Below are positions 15,718 through 23,929 of a DNA stretch of 25,053 bases, one piece after another. Numbering within the stretch: the stretch's first letter is position 1; each line of letters opens with the position of its first letter. The stretch covers positions 1-25,053 of the forward strand of contig JAKLZD010000118.1 in assembly GCA_024256245.1 (NCBI GenBank), in the 5' to 3' direction. Source of the DNA: Candidatus Methylarchaceae archaeon HK01M. GTDB taxonomy: Archaea > Thermoproteota > Nitrososphaeria > Nitrososphaerales > JACAEJ01. The notes under the pieces were generated by a model. That model was given only the letters and a program-made list of their open reading frames with translations. It was not told the DNA's origin and did no database searches. A program made the position numbers and the translations under genes.

Positions 15718-16293
15718 TCAGTCGAAAAATCGACTTAATCGTTCACCTTCTGTGAAGGGTTGTAACCAATCGATATACCCCACTCTTTTTGGAACATTCC
15801 CTTTAATCACTTTGATGATTTCTCCTGCAACTTTATCAGCATCTCTTCCTGTTGTATCGAATTCAGCAATTCTGTCCCTTCCGAACTTTTTTAAAGCCTC
15901 GTAAGCACATATGCCAAGTATCTCTGAAGCGATGTTCTCCTTAACCTTCTTTTCGCTGTAATTTCTTGATGAATACCTCTTCTCAAGCTCAAATGGCGAG
16001 CATCTAAGAACGACAATGAACTCGACCTCTTTCTTAGATAGAACGAAGGGTAAAAGATGACCTACTACAACTACGCTCTTCCCTTTGACTGCTTCCTTTG
16101 CATACTTCCTTAGAAGGCTTAAATCTGCGATAAAGCCGTGTTCATCTTCATCGATTATAGCATACTTTTCTATTGCGAGCTGATTTAGATCTAGAAAATT
16201 ATAATTTAGAAGTTTAGCCAAAGATCTACCGGCCGTCTTCTTCCCTGTGCCTGGGTTGCCCGTTATGCCTATTTTTTGGTAAAATTTTCCCAC
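15718..16293 (-). CDS. AK6/Fap7-type adenylate kinase-like NTPase
   Basis: 191 residues. The P-loop GNPGTGKKT is at 12-20. FLDLNQLAIEK and DEDEHGFIADLSLLRK match the AK6/Fap7 NMP region, VVVGHLLPF its central strand, and RCSPFELEKRYSSRNYSEKKVKENIASEILGICAYEA its characteristic Arg-rich lid and following helix. Eukaryotic Fap7 acts in late 40S maturation with uS11, and archaeal Fap7 binds uS11 too. A role in small-subunit biogenesis or nucleotide balance is therefore likely. About 25 extra C-terminal residues (VGYIDWLQPF...) are unusual. The start is GTG 16293 with a TATA-like CTTATAAG 26 nt upstream and no ribosome binding site. Confidence 0.88.
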   Translation of the reverse strand: MGKFYQKIGITGNPGTGKKTAGRSLAKLLNYNFLDLNQLAIEKYAIIDEDEHGFIADLSLLRKYAKEAVKGKSVVVVGHLLPFVLSKKEVEFIVVLRCSPFELEKRYSSRNYSEKKVKENIASEILGICAYEALKKFGRDRIAEFDTTGRDADKVAGEIIKVIKGNVPKRVGYIDWLQPFTEGERLSRFFD

Positions 16294-16315
16294 CTACTGA
16301 ATCGATCGACGTAAT

Positions 16316-16323
16316 CTTATAAG
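16316..16323 (-). promoter_or_regulatory. TATA-like box of the AK6/Fap7-like gene
   Basis: CTTATAAG (palindrome) centred 26 nt before GTG 16293, consistent with a leaderless GTG-start mRNA separate from the upstream dnaJ. Confidence 0.5.
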
Positions 16324-16337
16324 ATAAAGCATTCTTT

Positions 16338-17438
16338 CTAATATCTTCCTAAACCCTCCCCAAACTCCTTGGCAAAATCTTGAAGGAGCTCTTTTTGCCT
16401 ATCTGTCAATCTTGTTGGCGTCTTTACAATCACCCTGACTAGTTCATCCCCTCTACCAAAACCTCTTAGTTTTGGCATCCCCTTCCCCTTTAACCTGAGT
16501 ATCGCCCCACTCTGAGTGCCAGCAGGTATCTTGAGCCTTGCTTTTTCATTTATATTTGGGACCTCTACCTCTGTACCCAATGCTGCTTGAGGAAAATTTA
16601 TCTGAGTTTCGTAGAAGAGTTTGTCTCCGTCTCTCTTGAAGATTTTATGGGGTTTGACTTTTACTAGGACATATAGATCGCCAGAGGGCCCTCCCCTTAC
16701 GCCTACTTCACCCTCGCCCCTAAGCCTTAGAAGATAACCCGTATCCACCCCAGGTGGAATTTCGACTCTTAATTTTCTATAATATCTCATGACACCTGTT
16801 CCATGACATTCTTTGCATGGACTCTCTACCACCACTTTTCTACCGTTACATTTATCACAGGTCGATACTTGCACAAACCTTGCAAAGCCAAGTGTGCGAG
16901 TGTACTGTATCTGTCCTGTACCATTACATTTAGGGCAAGTCTTTGGTACTGTCCCTGGGCTCGCACCTGTCCCGCTACAAGTCCTACATTTTTCTCTGCG
17001 AGGGACTTCTATCTCAGTCTTTAACCCCCAAAATGCATCCTCCAAATTTATCTCAAGATCGTATCTTAAATCACGACCCTTTTCAGGACCGTAGGGCTCA
17101 CGTCTACCGAAGAACTCTTCAAATATTTTATCGAAGCCACCAAATCCAAAACCAAGATCCCTGAAGATTTCATCGAAGTCGACACCTCTGAAGATATCCT
17201 CCCTCGTGTACCTACTATCGATGCCTGCATGACCAAACATATCGTACTGTCTGCGCTTCTCCTCATCAGATAGAACAGCGTAAGCTTCAGATATCTCCTT
17301 GAACTTCTCCTCTGCTTCGGGCGATTTGTTCCTATCTGGATGGTACTGTAATGCTAACTTACGATAAACGTTCTTTATTTCTTGTGATGTAGCGTCCCTT
17401 GAAACACCTAAGATCTCATAGTAATCCTTCTTTGCCAT
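16338..17438 (-). CDS. dnaJ: Chaperone protein DnaJ
   Basis: A 366-aa type I Hsp40. The J domain is at 1-70 with HPD at 33-35. A G/F-rich linker (about 83-112) contains repeated [12 protein letters not shown] segments. The zinc-finger domain has four cysteine pairs, C151/154, C168/171, C194/197 and C208/211. Two beta-sandwich substrate domains and a dimerisation tail follow. It stimulates DnaK ATPase and delivers substrates. In the third zinc repeat the usual final Gly of CxxCxGxG is Lys (CDKCNGRK); all cysteines are kept. ATG 17438 is 29 bp after dnaK. A TATA-like sequence overlaps the dnaK stop, so dnaJ may also be transcribed alone. Confidence 0.97.
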   Translation of the reverse strand: MAKKDYYEILGVSRDATSQEIKNVYRKLALQYHPDRNKSPEAEEKFKEISEAYAVLSDEEKRRQYDMFGHAGIDSRYTREDIFRGVDFDEIFRDLGFGFGGFDKIFEEFFGRREPYGPEKGRDLRYDLEINLEDAFWGLKTEIEVPRREKCRTCSGTGASPGTVPKTCPKCNGTGQIQYTRTLGFARFVQVSTCDKCNGRKVVVESPCKECHGTGVMRYYRKLRVEIPPGVDTGYLLRLRGEGEVGVRGGPSGDLYVLVKVKPHKIFKRDGDKLFYETQINFPQAALGTEVEVPNINEKARLKIPAGTQSGAILRLKGKGMPKLRGFGRGDELVRVIVKTPTRLTDRQKELLQDFAKEFGEGLGRY

Positions 17439-17461
17439 AAAGAGTCAACTGTAAAATTGAG

Positions 17462-17470
17462 TTAAATTTA
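17462..17470 (-). promoter_or_regulatory. Internal TATA-like box for dnaJ overlapping the dnaK stop
   Basis: TAAATTTAA on the minus strand, centred 28 nt before ATG 17438; its first TAA is the dnaK stop codon. It suggests an extra promoter inside the grpE-dnaK-dnaJ unit. Confidence 0.4.
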
Positions 17471-19351
17471 CTTTTTGTCATCATCCACTACTTCATATTC
17501 AGCATCGACTACTTTCTCCTTTCCTCCCTCCTTCGGCTGCTCTGTAACCTGACCCTCCTTTTCTTTGGCTTGTTGCTGAGCTGCTTGTTGATATGCAGTC
17601 ATCCCTATCTCCTGTAGAACTTTGGATAGTTCTTCGCTCTTTTCCTTTATCTTGTCCATCTCCTTCCCACCAAGGGCACTCCTCAACTCACCCGTAGTTT
17701 TATCTATTCTATCGATCTGATCTTGGCTCAGCTTCTCCCTAAGGTCGGTTTTCGTCTTCTCAGCAGTATAGATAAGAGAGTCGGCAGCATTTATGAGCTC
17801 TGCCTCTTCTCTCCTCTTCTTGTCCTGCTCAGCAAACCTCTCACCCTCCTTGACCATCCTTTCTATTTCTTCCTGGGATAGCTTCTTTGATGCTGTAATG
17901 TCTATCTTCTGCTCTTTGTTCGTAGCTAGATCCTTAGCCGTAACATGTAAAATACCATTTACATCTATATCATAGATCACTTCTATCTGGGGCACCCCTC
18001 TTGGAGCTGGGGGAATCCCTGTTAAGTTGAACATACCCAATGAGACATTGTCGGCAGCCATGGTTCTTTCTCCTTGCAAAACATTGATGGTCACAGTAGT
18101 TTGAAAATCAGCAGCAGTAGTGAAGATCTGACTTCTTCTTGTTGGGATCGTGGTGTTACGCTCGATTATCTTTGTGAATACCCCACCAAGGGTTTCTACG
18201 CCCAATGCCAGCGGTGTAACATCGAGCAGAAGGATATCCTTCACTTCACCAGCTATTATTGCTCCTTGAATAGCTGCTCCTATAGCCACACACTCCATAG
18301 GGTCGATGCCAACCTCAGGAGGCTTGCCAACAGCTTCTTCAACGTATCTTCTTACGAGGGGCATCCTAGTCTGGCCTCCTATCAGTATCACTTTGTCTAT
18401 ATCCTTCGGTTTCAGTTTTGCGTCATCTAAAACTCTCTTTATCGTATCTTCAGTCCTTTGCACGATTGGTCGAGCCAGCTCCTCCAGCTTTGCCCTAGTC
18501 AAAGTATAACGCAGATGTTTGGGTCCTTCTTTATCCATAGCTATGAAGGGAAGGTCTATATCTGTTGTAAGAAGAGTCGAGAGCTCGATCTTCGCCTTCT
18601 CAGCAGCCTCCTTGAGCCTAGCCATGGCCGTCTTGTCTCCCCTGATGTCTATGCCTGCCTGTCTCTTGAACTCCTCGATAAGGTGCTCGACTATGGAGTT
18701 GTCTATATCTGTCCCACCAGTTTGTGTGTCTCCACTTGTTGCAATTACTTGAAATACTCCTCCTCCAAAGTCCATTACTGTAACGTCATGTGTCCCTCCT
18801 CCAAAGCTGAAGACCGTTATCTTCATCTCTTTTTCTAGCTTGTCCAATCCATAGGCTAAGCAGGCAGCAGTAGGTTCATTTATTATCCTCACAACATCTA
18901 GACCAGCTATAGTGCCAGCATCCTTCGTTGCTTGCCTCTGATTATCGTTGAAGTGAGCTGGGATAGTGATGACTGCCTTCTCAACAGGTCTTCCGAGGAA
19001 AGTTTCAGCATCCCTCTTTATCTTCTGAAGGATGAAGGATGAGACCTGCTGAGGAGTAAATTCCTTGCCAGTTATGTGCACTTTATAGTCTGTTCCCATC
19101 TTTCTCTTTATTTCAAAAATTGTTCCTTCGGGATTTGTCAAAGCTTGCCTCTTAGCTGGTTCTCCGATCAAGAGCTGCTCATCTTTCGTAAATGCGACCA
19201 CAGAGGGGAACATCTTGCCTGCTACTGTGGGCCCCTCAGCACTCGGTATTACTACAGGCCTCCCTGCTTCCATCATAGCTGCGGCTGAATTGGTCGTCCC
19301 TAAATCTATTCCCAAGATTTTCTCCCTAGATTTTCCTTCAGAGCTACTCAT
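17468..19351 (-). CDS. dnaK: Chaperone protein DnaK (Hsp70)
   Basis: 627 residues from ATG 19351, preceded by AAGGAG about 10 nt upstream; a TTG at 19372 would add 7 residues and overlap grpE. The nucleotide-binding domain shows [45 protein letters not shown] and [13 protein letters not shown]. The interdomain linker is [10 protein letters not shown], followed by the beta-sandwich and a lid with a Gln/Lys/Glu-rich tail ending EVVDDDKK. The phosphate-2 motif reads SFGGGTHDV where nearly all Hsp70s have DLGGGTFDV, so a conserved active-site Asp is Ser. It follows grpE by 7 bp. DnaK in archaea is generally thought to come from bacteria by old transfer; base use here resembles its neighbours. Confidence 0.97.
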   Translation of the reverse strand: MSSSEGKSREKILGIDLGTTNSAAAMMEAGRPVVIPSAEGPTVAGKMFPSVVAFTKDEQLLIGEPAKRQALTNPEGTIFEIKRKMGTDYKVHITGKEFTPQQVSSFILQKIKRDAETFLGRPVEKAVITIPAHFNDNQRQATKDAGTIAGLDVVRIINEPTAACLAYGLDKLEKEMKITVFSFGGGTHDVTVMDFGGGVFQVIATSGDTQTGGTDIDNSIVEHLIEEFKRQAGIDIRGDKTAMARLKEAAEKAKIELSTLLTTDIDLPFIAMDKEGPKHLRYTLTRAKLEELARPIVQRTEDTIKRVLDDAKLKPKDIDKVILIGGQTRMPLVRRYVEEAVGKPPEVGIDPMECVAIGAAIQGAIIAGEVKDILLLDVTPLALGVETLGGVFTKIIERNTTIPTRRSQIFTTAADFQTTVTINVLQGERTMAADNVSLGMFNLTGIPPAPRGVPQIEVIYDIDVNGILHVTAKDLATNKEQKIDITASKKLSQEEIERMVKEGERFAEQDKKRREEAELINAADSLIYTAEKTKTDLREKLSQDQIDRIDKTTGELRSALGGKEMDKIKEKSEELSKVLQEIGMTAYQQAAQQQAKEKEGQVTEQPKEGGKEKVVDAEYEVVDDDKK

Positions 19352-19358
19352 ACTTCCA

Positions 19359-19928
19359 TCACTCCTTATCAAGTGAATTGACAGCGACTTTGACCATACT
19401 TGGTCTTATTAACTTTCCATTTAAAAGATAACCTTTTCTGATCTCTTCTGCGATAGTATTATTAGGATAGTCATTGGTCTCGATCCTATCTACAGCATCA
19501 TGTAAATTTGGGTTGAAGACATCTCCAACAGCGTCTATCTCTTCTAAACCTTCTTTTCCAAGAGTGTCCTTTAGCTCCTTTAAGACGATTTCAACCCCCT
19601 TTAACAATGCATCTTTACCTTTTGCTTCCTTACCAGATAAAATAGCCCTCTCCAGATCGTCGACGGTATCTAACAATTTAACTATCAATCGCTCGTTTCC
19701 ATACTTAACTAATTCTAGCATATCCCTATCCACCCTCTTTTTATAATTGTCAAAATCGGCCTGAAGATACCTTAAATGGTTCAGATAATCTTCAGCCTTA
19801 CTTCGCTCTTCTTCCAAAGCCTTTCTCATTTCATCTAGCCTATTCACTGCTTTGCGTACATCGATCGATTCATCGATTGGTTCGGTTTCCTTAGCTCGCC
19901 CCTCTCCTGCCACAGGTTCTCCTATCAT
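19359..19928 (-). CDS. grpE: Nucleotide exchange factor GrpE
   Basis: 189 residues from ATG 19928. A GGAGG (19938-19942) lies 9 nt upstream, so it is favoured over GTG 19946. An acidic N-terminus leads into a long coiled-coil helix (about 25-80, ending [18 protein letters not shown], the GrpE signature start), a four-helix part ([19 protein letters not shown]) and the beta-wing domain ([45 protein letters not shown]). GrpE releases ADP from DnaK. It is first in the chaperone operon. Candidate TATA-like sequences lie at about 19965-19973 and 20001-20008. Confidence 0.96.
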   Translation of the reverse strand: MIGEPVAGEGRAKETEPIDESIDVRKAVNRLDEMRKALEEERSKAEDYLNHLRYLQADFDNYKKRVDRDMLELVKYGNERLIVKLLDTVDDLERAILSGKEAKGKDALLKGVEIVLKELKDTLGKEGLEEIDAVGDVFNPNLHDAVDRIETNDYPNNTIAEEIRKGYLLNGKLIRPSMVKVAVNSLDKE

Positions 19929-19937
19929 TTCATTGAG

Positions 19938-19942
19938 CCTCC
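19938..19942 (-). promoter_or_regulatory. Shine-Dalgarno GGAGG deciding the grpE start
   Basis: GGAGG on the minus strand, 9 nt before ATG 19928. It lies inside the longer GTG-start frame, which argues against that longer start. Confidence 0.65.
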
Positions 19943-20057
19943 ACACATATTAAGTTAAATGAGAGATTAAAGCGAGATGGTTAAAGTATTCGATTATTTT
20001 ATTTAAATATTGTGCTTATGTTGATACCGATAACTTGACATTACCATTTAATGATAA

Positions 20058-20067
20058 ACTTATTAAT
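20058..20067 (+). promoter_or_regulatory. TATA-like box for the RAM-domain gene
   Basis: ACTTATTAAT centred about 26 nt before ATG 20089. The spacing selects this ATG as a leaderless start rather than GTG 20074 or ATG 20077. Confidence 0.5.
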
Positions 20068-20088
20068 TAGAACGTGATGAAATGCACC

Positions 20089-20325
20089 ATGCCTTTAGCG
20101 TTCGTGTTGATAAATGCCGACCTTGGGGCAGAGGAAGAATTAGTGGGAGAACTTAAGAAAATTGAGAATGTAAAAGAGGTTTATATAGTCTATGGCGTCT
20201 ATGACATCATAGCCAAGATAGAAGCCGACTCAATGGAGAAGGTAAAGGAGACAGTAACTTGGAATATTCGACGCCTAGATAAAGTAAGGTCTACTCTCAC
20301 GATGATCGTTGTAGAAGTACCATAA
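20089..20325 (+). CDS. Stand-alone RAM domain (Lrp/AsnC ligand-binding domain) protein
   Basis: 78 residues forming only the C-terminal ligand-sensing domain of Lrp/AsnC regulators: AFVLINADLGAEEELVGELKKIENVKEVYIVYGVYDIIAKIEA, then TWNIRRLDKVRSTLTMIVV. There is no helix-turn-helix, so it cannot bind DNA by itself. Such proteins form ring oligomers that bind amino acids and may pair with full-length Lrp proteins. ATG 20089 is chosen because relatives begin MP-hydrophobic and a TATA-like box sits 26 nt upstream; GTG 20074 and ATG 20077 would add 4-5 residues. It is divergent from grpE. The ligand is unknown. Confidence 0.88.
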   Translation: MPLAFVLINADLGAEEELVGELKKIENVKEVYIVYGVYDIIAKIEADSMEKVKETVTWNIRRLDKVRSTLTMIVVEVP

Positions 20326-20487
20326 TTTGCTACATCACACTCCTATAAGATTAAAAGAGAAGCATAAAGGAACCCCTCTTTATCGAGGATCGCTCTAAGG
20401 TGCTAGATGTTGGTAATAATGTGTCTGATATAATAAATATCAATTAAAATTTTAAGCACGTTCATCATATATATTTAGACGGTTTAA
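20326..20487. other. 162-bp spacer before tiaS
   Basis: AT-rich in its second half, with ATATATATTTA (20467-20477) close before the tiaS TTG start. A weak CCTC/GAGG hairpin lies near 20390. No tRNA or complete C/D box RNA pattern was seen. Confidence 0.5.
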
Positions 20488-21783
20488 TTGAGCAAATTTC
20501 GGTTACTTCACATCGGCCTCGATGACACAGACTCTAAGGATGGGATGTGCACTACCTATGTTGGCGCCGTAGTCGTGGATAGGTTAAGGGAGATGGGCGT
20601 GAAGATATTCGATTACCCACGTCTGATCAGGCTCAATCCGAACTGGGTCTTGAAGACTAGGGGAAATTGTGCCATCTCGATAGAAGTTGAGACAAGAGCT
20701 GAGCTTATACCCAAAATAAAGCAGATAGTATTCGAGACTGTAGAGCAACTGGCAGAGCTAGATCATGAGACGACGAATCCAGGTGTAGCCTTCTTAGAAG
20801 GTGGCGATATACCTGAAGAGTTAAAGACTTACTCAAAGAAGGTAATTCAGGATATAGTGACCATTGATGAAGCAGAAAATTTAGCAAAGAGGATAGGTGC
20901 CGAGGTTTTCAAGTTCAAGATAGGAAGGGGTATCGTAGGCGCTTTAGCAGCGATAGGCGAAGAATTAAAGCAAGATAAAACCTATGAACTCGTAGCTTAT
21001 AGAGTGCCGAACAATAGGGGCACGAAGAGGAAGATCGATAGGGAATCTGTATTCAAGATGAACGAACTGACTTATCCCTCGACCTTCGATAATATCGACC
21101 TTGCAACGGGTGAGATAAGGATAACGCCCCACACACCTTGCCCAATCTTGTATGGTATCAGGGCTGAAAACCCCCAGACAGCTGTGAAAGCTCATAATAT
21201 TGTAAAGGCCCTCGAGCCTATAGAAAGGTGGGTGATATACAAGACGAATCAAGCCACAGATGAGCATATAAGAGATGCAAGGATATCCAAGGTGCAAGCA
21301 GAACGTTCTTTTATGGTCAGGGGAGAAGTCTGTAAGAAGCCAAGAATCATACGTGGGGGTCATGTGATATTCAGAATAAGAGATGAGAGCGGCGGGATTG
21401 ACTGTGCCGCCTATGAGCCTACAAGAAAATTCAGGGAGACAGTCATGAAATTGACTGTTGGTGATGTAATCAAAGCTTATGGCGGGGTCAAGCAAAAGCC
21501 ATCATTACCGTTGACCATAAACCTTGAGAAGATAGAAGTCATCAAGCTCAGCCCTGTTTTGGAGAAGGTAAATCCAGTCTGTTCATTATGCGGCAAGAGG
21601 ATGAAGTCAGCGGGGAAAAGAAAAGGCTTTATGTGTAAACACTGCAAGCTGAAGCTCCCCAAGGAAGCAGTCAGATTTGAAGAGATGCCAAGGCTTATAA
21701 CCTTAGGGGTCTACGAAGTTCCACCTAGGGCTAGGAGACACTTAGCAAAGCCCTTGATTCGTCTTTCGCCTCAAGTCTGGTAA
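20488..21783 (+). CDS. tiaS: tRNA(Ile2) 2-agmatinylcytidine synthetase TiaS
   Basis: 431 residues. TiaS attaches agmatine to C34 of the CAU-anticodon tRNA-Ile so that it reads AUA. The opening HIGLDDTDSKDGMCTTYVGA is the family's kinase-like acidic motif. It is followed by RLIRLNPNWVLKTRGNCAISIEV, GRGIVGALAAIG (about 145-157), the TiaS catalytic part, an OB-fold (FMVRGEVCKKPRIIRGGHVIFRIRDESGGIDC) and a C-terminal zinc ribbon (CSLCG ... CKHCK). The length is normal. The start is TTG 20488, preceded by an AT-rich element and no Shine-Dalgarno. It is a single-gene transcript by spacing (162 bp before, 237 bp after). Confidence 0.95.
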   Translation: MSKFRLLHIGLDDTDSKDGMCTTYVGAVVVDRLREMGVKIFDYPRLIRLNPNWVLKTRGNCAISIEVETRAELIPKIKQIVFETVEQLAELDHETTNPGVAFLEGGDIPEELKTYSKKVIQDIVTIDEAENLAKRIGAEVFKFKIGRGIVGALAAIGEELKQDKTYELVAYRVPNNRGTKRKIDRESVFKMNELTYPSTFDNIDLATGEIRITPHTPCPILYGIRAENPQTAVKAHNIVKALEPIERWVIYKTNQATDEHIRDARISKVQAERSFMVRGEVCKKPRIIRGGHVIFRIRDESGGIDCAAYEPTRKFRETVMKLTVGDVIKAYGGVKQKPSLPLTINLEKIEVIKLSPVLEKVNPVCSLCGKRMKSAGKRKGFMCKHCKLKLPKEAVRFEEMPRLITLGVYEVPPRARRHLAKPLIRLSPQVW

Positions 21784-22020
21784 AATGATCAATAAACAGA
21801 AATCATCACAATATCGAATGTCTTCTATCATAATGTTACCCTAATCAGTCTCATCATGTTGAGCTGTGTTGTGTATTTACCCATATTCAATCTTTCTAAA
21901 AGGCAATAGAGAAAGACGATTATGTTACTTGAAATATATTTTATCTAGCCTACGCTTTTGGTCTATCATCAAATTAATTTTTCCACTAAAGCTTTAAGGT
22001 CTGCACCATTGGGCTAGGCT
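21784..22020. other. 237-bp spacer with a TATA-like box at its end
   Basis: AT-rich. It holds the promoter of the following hydrolase. Three UGAUGA-like boxes occur on the minus strand but lack correctly spaced CUGA boxes. No ORF or tRNA was seen. Confidence 0.5.
21992..21999 (+). promoter_or_regulatory. TATA-like box for the isochorismatase-fold gene
   Basis: CTTTAAGG centred about 26 nt before ATG 22021. No ribosome binding site follows, which fits a leaderless mRNA. Confidence 0.45.
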
Positions 22021-22647
22021 ATGGCCCATAAACCCTTCATCCTAGAAAGGGAGAAGTCGGCATTGCTCGTAATAGATATGCAGAATGACTTCATCGAAGA
22101 GGATGGTTGCCTTAAAGTACCAGCAGCTAGAGAGGGTTTGAGCAGGCTTAAGAGGTTGATAGATGTTTGCAGGGAACTCAAAGTTCCTGTCATATACACG
22201 GCCCATGTTCATCTTCCGAACTTACAGATCAATCCAATGGAGGTTTTGATGTTTCCTGAGTTGAAGGAGAGGGGGCTAAGGTTAGGGAGCAGTGGCGCCG
22301 AAATCCACTCTGAAATAGAACCAAAGCCTAGTGAGATGGTAGTTTACAAACATCGCTACGACGCCTTCTATGGTACGAACCTCGATATAATTATCCAGAA
22401 CATAAAGGGTCCGAAAGTCGTCGATACACTGATGATCTCAGGGGTTGTGACGAATATTTGTTGCGAATCGACAGCTAGATCGGCCTTCCTTAGAGATTAC
22501 AGGATCATCTTTGGGAGCGATGTGACCTTTGCTATGGATGAGGAGTCCCAGAAAGCGACCTTAAAAACGATTTCATTAGCTTTCGGCAGAATTATGAGTT
22601 CAGAAGAGATGATCAAAGCCTTAGAGAAAGGCGAGTTTTTAGGTTAG
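22021..22647 (+). CDS. Isochorismatase-fold cysteine hydrolase
   Basis: 208 residues of the cysteine hydrolase family that contains nicotinamidase, isochorismatase and N-carbamoylsarcosine amidase. The catalytic triad is visible: D19 in LLVIDMQNDF, K110 in VVYKHRYDAF and the nucleophile C147 in SGVVTNICCESTARSAF, which also holds the cis-peptide Val-Thr pair. The nicotinamidase metal-binding D-x-H...H set is not clear (only HVH at 62-64), so an amide or ureido substrate other than nicotinamide is as likely. The ATG has a TATA-like box 26 nt upstream. It converges on the next gene with 6 bp between stops. Confidence 0.9.
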   Translation: MAHKPFILEREKSALLVIDMQNDFIEEDGCLKVPAAREGLSRLKRLIDVCRELKVPVIYTAHVHLPNLQINPMEVLMFPELKERGLRLGSSGAEIHSEIEPKPSEMVVYKHRYDAFYGTNLDIIIQNIKGPKVVDTLMISGVVTNICCESTARSAFLRDYRIIFGSDVTFAMDEESQKATLKTISLAFGRIMSSEEMIKALEKGEFLG

Positions 22648-22653
22648 GCTAGG

Positions 22654-23868
22654 TTAGTTGGAAGCAGTTGTAACTTCGACAGGCAGGTTGGCTTTTATGA
22701 TGATCGTGCTCACTCCTAGTTCGGTCTGACTATTCTCAAATACTATCTTAAAATCTTCCTTTGAACAAGCTAGGATTAAGTTATCTTTTCCTTCGTAAGA
22801 AGGTAATCCCCGTTTTATACCTAATCTTGGATAAAAGGCTTGGAGATAAGGTATAGTGTCAAGGGCTACTACACTGCCGACACAATCATGAAGTTTCTCT
22901 ATGAGGTTAGAAAAGGTTGATATCTTATCCTCCCTCATCTCAAAAGGATCGATGGACCAAGCCACCAAAATCCTTGCCCTGCCCGCTTTAAGCCCTTTCT
23001 CTTTTAATATGGCACGGACTCTGTTTGCAATGTATTTGATATACCCCTCCAGACTTTTCAATATACCCGACATCGTATACCACAACGGCTCACCACTCTT
23101 TAAGGTCTCTATGATCACTTTTATATCAAATAGGTTCTCACTTACCGTCTCCAGATAGACCTCCCCTTGACTATCTGTAAAACCCTTCAGAAGTCCTAAA
23201 TCCCTTGGTTTGCTTAACTTTTTACACAACTCTAATTCTGTCGCTATAGAACTGTACTTTCTTATTATATACTTGGAATAGAGCCACTCAGCCAAGTAAA
23301 GGGGGAGGATATCGGGTACATCGATCATAGCCGATCTGAGAGTCCCGATAACAGCTTCATCTATATCAATTCTGCTCGACCCTATTAAGACAGGTTTATT
23401 AGTTCTTGGAGTTAGTGGGGCATATATGTAATCGAAGCCCACACCTAAATCCAGTCCCGTCAGCTTTTCTATCAAAGATATGTTCTCTCTATTGCCTCCA
23501 TAACTCATCGGCAACATGTTTACAAAGACTACCCCTTTTGAAAGATGTTTCGCTACACTCTTCAGCCTTAAGCTGATCGTAGACTTGCTTTCTATACCAT
23601 GCGTCCTTATCTTAGGTGCGAAGAAGATACATTTTGCCTTGCTTATTGCATCTTCTAACGATTCAAGACCTAGTAAAGGCTCATCTTCAAGGAGTGCTGC
23701 AACCGAATCAAATCTAGCGAGGATTTTATTTTTCAACTGCATGCCAACGTTCAGGTTCTCGTCTACTAAAGTTGTCTGCATATCAAAAAAGGATAGTGAA
23801 GAAGCAATCCTATACCCTTCTGTACTTAAGCCAAATATTGTAATGGGCGCAAGGATATTATTTGACAA
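22654..23868 (-). CDS. Degenerate nucleotide-sugar-dehydrogenase-like protein
   Basis: 404 residues with the layout of UDP-glucose/UDP-ManNAc dehydrogenases but altered signature sites. The N-terminal Rossmann start is ITIFGLSTEGYRIASSL (9-25), where the family has GxGYVG. A middle part, VVFVNMLPMSYGG ... LGVGFDYIYAPLTPR, matches the family's VPPGT ... YxPER region, and a dimerisation helix follows (ATELELCKKL). The C-terminal part ARILVAWSIDPFEMREDKISTFSNLIEKL fits the KxxxDxRxSP region. The GGxCxP catalytic cysteine motif is missing. It is therefore probably not an oxidising enzyme of the standard kind; a binding or regulatory role is inferred. The start is TTG 23868; an AT-rich promoter region lies at 23897-23912. 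Confidence 0.65.
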   Translation of the reverse strand: MSNNILAPITIFGLSTEGYRIASSLSFFDMQTTLVDENLNVGMQLKNKILARFDSVAALLEDEPLLGLESLEDAISKAKCIFFAPKIRTHGIESKSTISLRLKSVAKHLSKGVVFVNMLPMSYGGNRENISLIEKLTGLDLGVGFDYIYAPLTPRTNKPVLIGSSRIDIDEAVIGTLRSAMIDVPDILPLYLAEWLYSKYIIRKYSSIATELELCKKLSKPRDLGLLKGFTDSQGEVYLETVSENLFDIKVIIETLKSGEPLWYTMSGILKSLEGYIKYIANRVRAILKEKGLKAGRARILVAWSIDPFEMREDKISTFSNLIEKLHDCVGSVVALDTIPYLQAFYPRLGIKRGLPSYEGKDNLILACSKEDFKIVFENSQTELGVSTIIIKANLPVEVTTASN

Positions 23869-23896
23869 CCTTTACTCAAGAGATATAACCGTCCTT

Positions 23897-23912
23897 TAAT
23901 ATATTTATTTTA
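23897..23912. promoter_or_regulatory. AT-rich bidirectional TATA-like element
   Basis: TAATATATTTATTTT. On the plus strand it is centred about 26 nt before the base of the folded element (23930); on the minus strand about 31-36 nt before TTG 23868. It may serve either or both. Confidence 0.4.
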
Positions 23913-23929
23913 AGGGCGTTTATGCTATC

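Noticed and set aside
18074..18838. Long plus-strand frames opposite dnaK
   Set aside because: They are antisense to highly conserved DnaK sequence and rich in Ser/Cys/Leu as expected for shadow frames; antisense open frames over Hsp70 genes are a known artefact.
20965..21495. 176-codon open frame on the minus strand inside tiaS
   Set aside because: It is fully antisense to conserved TiaS coding sequence, its translation has no protein-like pattern, and it is best explained as a shadow frame.
21803..21971. UGAUGA boxes on the minus strand suggesting a C/D box sRNA
   Set aside because: Boxes at 21803-21808, 21851-21856 and 21966-21971 lack CUGA partners at proper distance; the only nearby CUGA lies 2 nt from one of them, leaving no guide sequence.
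23516..23899. 127-codon plus-strand frame opposite the dehydrogenase-like gene
   Set aside because: Ser/Leu/Phe-rich shadow of the minus-strand gene with no motif and no promoter or ribosome binding site of its own.
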